Part shown: positions 46,168 to 52,597 of the stretch, piece by piece | Layout: each line of letters begins with the position of its first letter | Position numbering within the stretch: position 1 is the first letter of the stretch | Source: Streptomyces venezuelae | GTDB taxonomy: Bacteria; Actinomycetota; Actinomycetes; Streptomycetales; Streptomycetaceae | Length of the DNA stretch: 64,000 nucleotides | Direction: 5' to 3' | Assembly (NCBI RefSeq): GCF_008642375.1 | Contig: NZ_CP029194.1 | Coordinates: 2,914,001 to 2,978,000, forward strand | Made by a program: the position numbers and the translations under genes | Notes under the pieces: model-generated | Database searches by the model: none | What the model was told of the DNA's origin: nothing | What the model saw: the letters and a program-made list of their open reading frames with translations, nothing else

Positions 46168-46491
46168 TCAGTTCATGACGGCCATGGCCAGGGCGCGGCG
46201 GGCGCGCAGCGACACGCGCTCGGCGCGGCGCTGCATGCGCCGGGCGGCGACCAGGCGCATGGCCTGACGTTCCGCCTCGGCCTCACGCTGCAGCTCATGC
46301 ATATGGGCACGAGCCAGGGCTTCTGGGATGAGTTGCATTTCGCGGATCCTGTTCTGACGCGCGGTGTGCGCGGCGGTGGTGGAGAAGTCGGGGGTCGCGG
46401 AGCCGATGGGCTCGATCGCGGAGGAGGTCATCGGGGCCTGATTCCGGGGGTCGTGCGTGTAGGGGCGGTCGATGGTTCCGGTGGCGCTCAT
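46168..46491 (-). CDS. small basic protein co-translated with wblC
   Basis: 107 residues. The first 45 are polar. The remaining 60 form a long, strongly basic Arg/Ala/Met-rich helix (EAEAERQAMRLVAARRMQRRAERVS). Its ATG overlaps the wblC stop (ATGA), so both are made from one message at similar rates. I do not recognise a family. It could bind RNA or ribosomes, but that is only a guess from charge. Confidence 0.75.
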   Translation of the reverse strand: MSATGTIDRPYTHDPRNQAPMTSSAIEPIGSATPDFSTTAAHTARQNRIREMQLIPEALARAHMHELQREAEAERQAMRLVAARRMQRRAERVSLRARRALAMAVMN

Positions 46492-46856
46492 GCCGCGACC
46501 GGGTTCTTGCGCGGACGGCCACGGGGCCGCTTCCGGGCGACGACCACGCCCTGGACGAAGAGCTCGCCACCCCAGACGCCCCAGGGCTCGCGGCGCTCCT
46601 GGGCACCGGCGAGGCAGGCCGCCATGAGCGGGCAGGTCCGGCAGAGGGACTTCGCGTACTCGACGTCGGCCGGGGACTCCGCGAAGAAGACCTCGGGGTC
46701 GTAGGCGCGACACGGGACGGGGACGCCGAGGTTCTCGATGGCGTCGTCGAGCGCGGTGAGCGCGGTGAGGGGGGTCAAAGCGTGGTCCTCCGTGGAGCCG
46801 GGCAGGGAGATCGAATCGGAAGGCGGTACGGACGGGGCGTGCGCTTCGAGTTGCAC
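46488..46856 (-). CDS. wblC: WhiB7-type iron-sulphur transcription factor WblC
   Basis: 122 residues from the GTG at 46856, with GAGG 10 bases upstream. The four Fe-S ligands are Cys 49, 72, 75 and 81, the Gly-rich turn GVWGG is at 93-97, and the AT-hook RGRPRK at 112-117 distinguishes WhiB7/WblC from other Wbl proteins. It binds the main sigma factor and activates resistance genes after ribosome-targeting antibiotics. The long leader has a promoter with a WhiB7-type AT-rich element, an upstream open frame and a terminator. A longer in-frame start at 46949 is less likely. Confidence 0.94.
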   Translation of the reverse strand: MQLEAHAPSVPPSDSISLPGSTEDHALTPLTALTALDDAIENLGVPVPCRAYDPEVFFAESPADVEYAKSLCRTCPLMAACLAGAQERREPWGVWGGELFVQGVVVARKRPRGRPRKNPVAA

Positions 46857-46970
46857 GGTGGTCTTTCCTCGTCTGGTCGTTCCGGCCTGTTGGCCGGGCT
46901 TTCGGCTGGTACCGGGTGTTTTCTGCCCGAGGCCCCTTCGCTCCGTCATCCCCGTTCGGGGACAAACAGA

Positions 46971-47005
46971 AGGGCCGCGGATCCCGGGTGGGGTTCCGCG
47001 GCCCT
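46971..47005 (-). terminator. intrinsic terminator inside the wblC leader (attenuator)
   Basis: The stem AGGGCCGCGGA / TCCGCGGCCCT with a 13-base loop is followed on the minus strand by TTCTGTTTGT. It lies 115 bases before the wblC GTG and 23 bases after the stop of the upstream open frame, the arrangement expected for transcription attenuation. Confidence 0.85.
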
Positions 47006-47015
47006 GAAGGCGCCT

Positions 47016-47034
47016 GTCTGATCATGGATCAGAC
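47016..47034 (-). promoter_or_regulatory. hairpin spanning the stop of the wblC upstream frame
   Basis: GTCTGATC-CAT-GATCAGAC is a perfect 8-base stem. The upstream frame's TGA stop is in the 5' arm and an ATG spans the loop. It directly precedes the terminator. Confidence 0.7.
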
Positions 47035-47358
47035 TGGATCACTCCAGGGTTCGAGCCCACGGAAGGCCCACATCATGTGGTGGTGCGTCGTCGTCTGCCG
47101 CTGCTGGATTCCGGCACCGGTCGCTGCAAAGGCATAGGCCGTGGCCTTGCCGGCTGCTACTGCTTCCAGTGCCTTGGTCGGTCGCTCATTGCGCTCGATG
47201 GCGGACGTGCCGAGACCGGACAGACCGGTGACGGGCAGACCACTGCCAAGGAACGCAGCGCCGGAGAGGCCGAGCGAGCAGGCGGAGGCGATGGAGCGAT
47301 CGGTCATTTTGGCGGCGGTGACAAAGCCGGCGGTGCTGGTCTTGATGTTGCTGATCAC
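47029..47358 (-). CDS. upstream open frame in the wblC leader (109 codons)
   Basis: 109 residues starting at a GTG (47358) with a good GGAGG site nine bases upstream. The product is Ala/Gly/Ser/Thr-rich in the first half and ends QQRQTTTHHHMMWAFRGLEP followed by WSDPV. The combination of a real ribosome site, position between the WhiB7-type promoter and the attenuator, and a stop inside a hairpin suggests a regulatory translated leader. Leaders of whiB7 genes in actinobacteria are known to carry translated upstream frames. It might instead be an independent small protein; I do not recognise a family. Confidence 0.65.
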   Translation of the reverse strand: MISNIKTSTAGFVTAAKMTDRSIASACSLGLSGAAFLGSGLPVTGLSGLGTSAIERNERPTKALEAVAAGKATAYAFAATGAGIQQRQTTTHHHMMWAFRGLEPWSDPV

Positions 47359-47478
47359 GGGGAATCGCCTCCTCTCGGCGTCTCGGAGGGCTCGGGTGCG
47401 AGCCGGACCCTCGTATGTATTTGGACAAGTACAGCACGAAGACAGGGCTTCTTAGAAGCCGCCGTGTCCGTGGTTAAG

Positions 47479-47516
47479 AACCTATGGGGCTTGACGGGGC
47501 GGGCGCAAACTATTTT
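47479..47516 (-). promoter_or_regulatory. wblC promoter with WhiB7-type AT-rich activation site
   Basis: Reading the minus strand, AAAAT (47516-47512), three bases, TTGCGC (-35), 18 bases, TAGGTT (-10, 47484-47479). An AT-rich run just upstream of the -35 box is the known WhiB7 autoregulation signature. It gives a leader of roughly 610 bases. Confidence 0.75.
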
Positions 47517-47531
47517 CGCGACGAGTTTTCC

Positions 47532-49709
47532 TCAGACTTCGTCGCCCCCCGCCCCTCCCTCCCCACCTGCGCAGATGGCCAGGACGTCGGCTCCGAAGCG
47601 ATCGAGCTTGCGGATGCCGACGCCGGAGATCGAGGAGAGCTCGCCGTCGGTGGTCGGGACGCGCTCGGCGATGGCCATGAGCGTCTTGTCGGTGAAGACG
47701 CAGTAGGCCGGCTGGGCCAGCTCCCGCGCCTGCTCGGAGCGCCAGTCGCGAAGCCGCTCGTAGAGGCCCTCGTCCATGTCCGAGGGGCAGTCCTCGCAGC
47801 GCATGAGCTTCATCGCGCCCGCCTCGGTGAGCGTCGCCCCGCAGACCCGGCACAGGACCGGGCCGCGCGGCTTGCGCCGACCGCCGGCGAGGCCCCGCTC
47901 GATGCCTCCGGAACCGGCGACCGTGGCGGAGCCGAGGGAGCCGGAGCCGGGGCGCAGCCCCTTGAGGAAGCGGCTGGGGCGCCGGGAGGCGCGGCCGCCC
48001 GGGGCGCGGGACAGCGCCCAGGAGAGCGAGAGGTGGACACGGGCCCGGGTGACGCCCACGTACAGCAGGCGGCGCTCCTCCTCGACCTGCTCGTCGGTCT
48101 TGGCGTACGTGATGGGCATCATGCCCTCGGTGAGGCCGACGAGGAACACGGCGTCCCATTCGAGGCCCTTGGCCGCGTGCAGCGAGGCGAGGGTGACGCC
48201 CTGGACGGTCGGCGCGTGCTGGGCGGCGGCCCGCTCGTCGAGCTCGGCGACCAGGTCGGAGAGAGTGGCGCCCGGCTTGGCACGGGCGAAGTCCTCGGCG
48301 AGCCGGACGAGCGCGGCGAGCGACTCCCAGCGGTCGCGGGCGGCGCCCGAGCCGGTCGGCGGCTTGGGGGTCCAGTTCTTGGTGGAGAGCACGGCCCTGA
48401 CCTGCGCGGGCAGGTCCTCGGCGTCGTCGAGGAGGGAGTCGTTCCCACCGGCGCGGGCCGCGCCGCGCAGGGCGATGCCCGCTTCCCGTACTTCCTGGCG
48501 CTCGAAGAAGCGCTCGGCGCCGCGGAGCTGGTAGGGCACTCCGGCGTCGGCGAGGGCCTGCTCGTAGACCTCGGACTGGGCGTTGATCCGGTAGAGCACG
48601 GCGATCTCGCCGGCCGGGACGCCCGCGGCGATGAGGTCCCGGATGCGGCGGGCGGTGCCCTCGGCCTCGGCCGGTTCGTCGGCGTACTCCGTGTAGACGG
48701 GCTCGGGGCCCGGGTCGCGCTGGGAGATCAGCTCCAGGCGGTGCTCGGCGGCACGGCCGCGGGCCTGGCTGAGCAGGCCGTTGGCGAGGTGGACGACCTG
48801 CGGCGTGGAGCGGTAGTCGCGGACGAGCTTGACCACCGTGGCGTTCGGATGGCGGTTGCGGAAGTTCAGGAGGTGATCGGGGGTGGCGCCGGTGAACGAG
48901 TAGATGGTCTGGCTGGCGTCGCCGACGACGCAGAGGTTGTCGCGGTCGCCGAGCCACAGGTCGAGCAGGCGCTGCTGCAGCGGGGAGACGTCCTGGTACT
49001 CGTCCACGACGAAGTGCTGGTACTGGCGGCGGATCTGCTCGGCGATGTCGTGCCGGTCCTGGAGGATGCCGACCGTGAGCAGCAGGACGTCCTCGAAGTC
49101 GATCACCGAGCGGTCGCGCTTGAGCTGCTCGTACAGCGCGTAGATCTGACTGATCTCGGCCGGGTCGCGCGGGGCGTCCCTGACGGACTTGGCGACCGCC
49201 GCCGGATAGTCGGCGGGGACCGTCTGGGTGACCTTGGCCCATTCGATCTCGCTCGTGACGTCGCGCAGCTCGTTCCGGTCGAGGCGGACGCGGCAGCGGG
49301 CCGCCGCGTCGGCGACGAGCTGGATCTTCCGCTCCAGGAGCCGGGGCATGTCGCCGCCGACGGCCTTCGGCCAGAAGAACTGGAGCTGGCGGAGGGCGGC
49401 GGAGTGGAACGTCCGGGCCTGGACCCCGCCGGCCCCGAGCTGCCGGAGCCGGCCGCGCATCTCGCCCGCGGCGCGGTTGGTGAAGGTGACGGCCAGCACA
49501 CTGCCGGGCTGGAGTATGCCCGCCCGCACCCCGTACGCGATCCGGTGGGTGATGGCGCGCGTCTTGCCCGTGCCGGCTCCCGCCAGCACGCACACCGGGC
49601 CGCTCAGGGCCCGCGCGACCTCGCGCTGCTCGGGGTCGAGCCCGTCGAGCACCGCGTCGGCCGTCTCCGGGACCTGCGGGAAGAGAGTGGAGTGCGTTGC
49701 TGCTGTCAC
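47532..49709 (-). CDS. uvrD2: UvrD/Rep-family DNA helicase with HRDC domain (UvrD2)
   Basis: 725 residues from the GTG at 49709. Superfamily 1 helicase motifs: AGAGTGKTRAITHRI (motif I), DEYQDVSPLQ (II), GDASQTIYSFTGA (III), VRDYRSTPQVV (IV), and TLASLHAAKGLEWDAVFLVGL and YVGVTRAR (V, VI). A four-cysteine zinc element (CRVC...CEDC) precedes a C-terminal HRDC domain, the layout of mycobacterial UvrD2. It unwinds DNA during repair. The wblC promoter lies directly behind its stop. Confidence 0.94.
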   Translation of the reverse strand: MTAATHSTLFPQVPETADAVLDGLDPEQREVARALSGPVCVLAGAGTGKTRAITHRIAYGVRAGILQPGSVLAVTFTNRAAGEMRGRLRQLGAGGVQARTFHSAALRQLQFFWPKAVGGDMPRLLERKIQLVADAAARCRVRLDRNELRDVTSEIEWAKVTQTVPADYPAAVAKSVRDAPRDPAEISQIYALYEQLKRDRSVIDFEDVLLLTVGILQDRHDIAEQIRRQYQHFVVDEYQDVSPLQQRLLDLWLGDRDNLCVVGDASQTIYSFTGATPDHLLNFRNRHPNATVVKLVRDYRSTPQVVHLANGLLSQARGRAAEHRLELISQRDPGPEPVYTEYADEPAEAEGTARRIRDLIAAGVPAGEIAVLYRINAQSEVYEQALADAGVPYQLRGAERFFERQEVREAGIALRGAARAGGNDSLLDDAEDLPAQVRAVLSTKNWTPKPPTGSGAARDRWESLAALVRLAEDFARAKPGATLSDLVAELDERAAAQHAPTVQGVTLASLHAAKGLEWDAVFLVGLTEGMMPITYAKTDEQVEEERRLLYVGVTRARVHLSLSWALSRAPGGRASRRPSRFLKGLRPGSGSLGSATVAGSGGIERGLAGGRRKPRGPVLCRVCGATLTEAGAMKLMRCEDCPSDMDEGLYERLRDWRSEQARELAQPAYCVFTDKTLMAIAERVPTTDGELSSISGVGIRKLDRFGADVLAICAGGEGGAGGDEV

Positions 49710-49786
49710 CTGTCCATGCTGCCAGGTCCGGCGAGCGGGCTGCGGCGGCTTGTCCACAGGCGGGCGGCGCCGGTCATACGAATCCG

Positions 49787-49813
49787 GGGAATGGGACGGC
49801 CAGGACGTACGTT
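49787..49813 (+). promoter_or_regulatory. SigR-dependent promoter of mycoredoxin
   Basis: GGGAAT at 49787-49792, exactly 18 bases, then GTT at 49811-49813: a perfect match to the SigR consensus and to the promoter in front of sigR. It ends 43 bases before the mycoredoxin ATG. Confidence 0.9.
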
Positions 49814-49856
49814 CTCCCTCTCGGCACCCGTCCGCGAACAAGAGGAGCGCCAGGTC

Positions 49857-50099
49857 ATGCAGGGCACTGTGACGATGTACAGCACCACGTGGTGCGGCTA
49901 CTGCCGTCGGCTGAAGAGCCAGATGGACCGCGAGGGCATCGCGTACTCGGAGATCAACATCGAGCAGGACCCGGATTCGGCGGCGTTCGTCGAGAAGGCC
50001 AACGGCGGCAACCAGACCGTGCCGACCGTCCTCTTCCCGGACGGCTCGACCCTGACGAACCCCTCGCTCGCGCAGGTCAAGCAGAAGATCGGCGTCTGA
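49857..50099 (+). CDS. mrx1: mycoredoxin (glutaredoxin-like, mycothiol-dependent)
   Basis: 80 residues. The active site is TWCGYC with Cys 13 and Cys 16, followed by the cis-Pro region GNQTVPTVLFPDGS. Mycoredoxins use mycothiol to reduce mixed disulphides on proteins. A consensus SigR promoter lies upstream and AGAGGAGCG gives the ribosome site. Fold and active site are clear; mycothiol use is inferred from the actinobacterial host. Confidence 0.93.
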   Translation: MQGTVTMYSTTWCGYCRRLKSQMDREGIAYSEINIEQDPDSAAFVEKANGGNQTVPTVLFPDGSTLTNPSLAQVKQKIGV

Positions 50100-50124
50100 G
50101 CCCAGGACGGCCCCGGACACACGG

Positions 50125-50159
50125 AACCCCCGGCGGGCGAGACGCCCGGCCGGGGGTTT
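50125..50159. terminator. bidirectional terminator between mycoredoxin and the NUDIX gene
   Basis: AACCCCCGGC(G)GGC pairs with GCCCGGCCGGGGGTT with one bulge and a short loop, followed by TTCC on the plus strand. The genes are convergent. Confidence 0.85.
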
Positions 50160-50167
50160 CCTGTCGG

Positions 50168-51133
50168 TCAGGCCACGTCGCCCGGCTTCGGGAGGGGCTT
50201 GCCGTACCAGAGTTCGATCAGCCGGGAGGCGATCGAGATGCCGTACGGGGGCAGCACCTCGCCGGACTCGAAGCCGGCGGCGAGGTCCTCGCGGGAGAAC
50301 CAGCGGGCCTCGTGGATCTCCTCGCCGTCCACGTCTATCTCCGAGGAGGTGGCGCGGGCGAAGAAACCCAGCATGAGGCTGGACGGGAAGGGCCAGGGCT
50401 GGCTGGCGATGTAGTCGACCTCGCCGACGGTGACGCCGGCCTCCTCGAAGACCTCGCGGGCCACCGACTGCTCGATGGACTCGCCGGGCTCGACGAAGCC
50501 GGCGAGGGTCGAGAAGCGGCCCTCCGGCCAGTGCACCTGGCGGCCGAGCAGGGCCCGGTCCTGGTCGTCCGTGACCAGCATGATGACCGCCGGGTCGGTA
50601 CGCGGGTAGTGCTCGGCGCCGCAGGCCTGGCAGCGGCGGATGTGCCCGGCGGCGGCGATGACGGTGCGCTCGCCGCAGCGCGAGCAGAAGCGGTGGAGCC
50701 GCTGCCAGTTCTCCAGGGCGACGGCGTGCACCATGAGGCCCGCGTCCCTGTCCGAGAGCAGCAGGCCCGCCTCGCGCAGCCCCGCGGGCCGGGCGGACTG
50801 GTCCATGCGGCCGGGCAGGGAGTCCTTCTGGAGCGCGAAGTACGACACCCCGTCGGCGTCCGTGCCCAGGAAGTAGCGGTGGGTCTCGGTGACCGGGGCC
50901 TCGAAGGCCGGGGTCATGACGAGCTCGGTGGTGCCGTCGGGCCGGTCGTCGATGAGCACCTGTCCCCCGGAGACCACGAAGACCCGGGTCGTGGGGTGGC
51001 TCCAGGCCGCCGCCAGCCACGCCTCGTCGAGGCGGTGGTGAGCAGCCCGGTCGATGCCGGTCGGTGCGGTCAGCGAGATCGGGCGGTCCGGCCGGTCCGG
51101 CCCGACCGTTGACGCGTGCTTCAAGTTGCTCAC
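50168..51133 (-). CDS. nudC: NAD(H) pyrophosphatase-type NUDIX hydrolase
   Basis: 321 residues from the GTG at 51133. A central zinc ribbon (CSRCG and CQACG) precedes the NUDIX box (GFVEPGES through REVFEEAGV) and the SQPWPFPSS motif that marks NADH pyrophosphatases. It splits NAD(H) to NMN(H) and AMP and, in other bacteria, removes NAD caps from RNA. The N-terminal domain of about 120 residues is also typical. Confidence 0.93.
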   Translation of the reverse strand: MSNLKHASTVGPDRPDRPISLTAPTGIDRAAHHRLDEAWLAAAWSHPTTRVFVVSGGQVLIDDRPDGTTELVMTPAFEAPVTETHRYFLGTDADGVSYFALQKDSLPGRMDQSARPAGLREAGLLLSDRDAGLMVHAVALENWQRLHRFCSRCGERTVIAAAGHIRRCQACGAEHYPRTDPAVIMLVTDDQDRALLGRQVHWPEGRFSTLAGFVEPGESIEQSVAREVFEEAGVTVGEVDYIASQPWPFPSSLMLGFFARATSSEIDVDGEEIHEARWFSREDLAAGFESGEVLPPYGISIASRLIELWYGKPLPKPGDVA

Positions 51134-51168
51134 AGGTGCTTCCAGCTCCCCCGGATCGGTGTGTGGGT

Positions 51169-52587
51169 TCAGCGCGCGGCGGCGTGGAGGGCGGCGGGCA
51201 GGTCGCCCCACAGGTGAGCCGTGGTCTCGACGCCCTTCATGAGGAGATCGAGCTCGATCTTCTCGTTGGGGGCGTGCCAGCCGTCGGACGGGACGGAGAT
51301 CCCCAGGAACAGTACGGGCGCCTCCAGGACGTCCTGGAGGTCGGCGGCCGGTCCCGAGCCGCCCTCGCGGGTGTAGCGGACCTTGGCGCCGTCGAAGGCC
51401 CGGCTCATGGCCCCGGCCACCGCCTTGAGGGCGGGGTGGTCGAGGGGGGTGAGGCAGGGGCGGGTCGGGGCGCCGAAGACGATCTCGTACCGGATGCCCG
51501 CGGGGACGAGTCCGGCGAGCCAGTCCCGTACGGCGAGCTCGATCTTGCCCGGGTCCTGGCCGGCGACCAGCCGGAACGACAGCTTCAGCTGGGCGGAGGC
51601 GGGGACGATCGTCTTGCCGCCGGGGCCCTGGTAGCCGCCGCCGATGCCGTTGACCTCTGCGGTGGGGCGGGCCCAGACGCGCTCCAGGGTGGTGAAGCCG
51701 GCCTCGCCGAGCGTGCCGTGGGACTTGGCCGTACGCAGCCAGGCGTCCTCGTCGAAGGGGAGCTCGGCGACAAGGGCGCGCTCGGCGTCGGAGAGCTCGG
51801 TGACGCCCTCGTAGAAGCCGGGGATCGCGACGCGCTCGGTCTCGTCGTGGAGGGCGGCGACGATCCGGCCGGCGACGGTGGCCGGGTTCGGCACGGCGCC
51901 GCCGAAGGAGCCGGAGTGGATGTCCTGGTCGGGGCCGTACAGCTCGATCTCGCAGTCGGCGACCCCGCGCATGCCGGTGCACACGGTGGGGGTCGTCTCG
52001 GACCACATGCCGGTGTCGGAGACGATCACGGCGTCGGCGGCGAGCCGCTCGGCGTGGGTCTCGACGAGCTCGCGGAAGTGCGGCGAGCCGGACTCCTCCT
52101 CGCCCTCCACGATCAGCTTCAGGTTGACGGCGGGGGCGGTGCGGCCGGTCGCGGCGAGGTGGGCGCGGACCCCGAGTGTGTGGAAGAACACCTGCCCCTT
52201 GTCGTCGGCGGCGCCCCGCGCGTACATCCGGCCGTCGATCACGGTCGGCTCGAAGGGCTCCGTGTGCCAGCCGTCCTCGCGGGCCGCGGGCTGGACGTCG
52301 TGGTGGCCGTAGACGAGGACCGTCGGGGCGTCCGGGTCACCGGAGGGCCACTCCGCGAAGACCGCCGGGGCGCCGTCCGTCTCCCACACCTCGACCGTGG
52401 CGAAGCCGGTCTCCGTGAGCTTGGCGGCGAGCCACTCGGCGCTGCGGCGCACGTCCCCCGCGCGGTCGGGCTGCGCCGACACGGAGGGGATGCGCAGCCA
52501 GTCGGCCAGGTCGCCGAGGAAGGCGGCGCGGTGCTGCTCGATGTACGTACGCACGGCGTGGACGGCGCTGTCCGGGGTCTCGCTCAT
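51169..52587 (-). CDS. M20-family dipeptidase
   Basis: 472 residues from the ATG at 52587. Di-zinc M20 ligands appear in VYGHHDVQPA, GAADDKGQ and EGEEESGSP (catalytic Glu and metal-binding Glu), with a later Asp in VSDTGMW and a His near GWHAPNEK. It is a cytoplasmic hydrolase of short peptides or acylated amino acids of the CNDP/ArgE type. The substrate is not predictable. It lies 10 bases after adnB and is probably its downstream operon partner. Confidence 0.9.
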   Translation of the reverse strand: MSETPDSAVHAVRTYIEQHRAAFLGDLADWLRIPSVSAQPDRAGDVRRSAEWLAAKLTETGFATVEVWETDGAPAVFAEWPSGDPDAPTVLVYGHHDVQPAAREDGWHTEPFEPTVIDGRMYARGAADDKGQVFFHTLGVRAHLAATGRTAPAVNLKLIVEGEEESGSPHFRELVETHAERLAADAVIVSDTGMWSETTPTVCTGMRGVADCEIELYGPDQDIHSGSFGGAVPNPATVAGRIVAALHDETERVAIPGFYEGVTELSDAERALVAELPFDEDAWLRTAKSHGTLGEAGFTTLERVWARPTAEVNGIGGGYQGPGGKTIVPASAQLKLSFRLVAGQDPGKIELAVRDWLAGLVPAGIRYEIVFGAPTRPCLTPLDHPALKAVAGAMSRAFDGAKVRYTREGGSGPAADLQDVLEAPVLFLGISVPSDGWHAPNEKIELDLLMKGVETTAHLWGDLPAALHAAAR

Positions 52588-52597
52588 GCCTCCGAGC

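Noticed and set aside
46168..47025. A 285-codon frame starting at the ATG in the hairpin loop of the wblC leader
   Set aside because: It runs through wblC in another frame and joins the 107-residue gene only because the frame has no stops. The translation looks like a shadow. The ATG might still be used briefly, but I cannot support a product.
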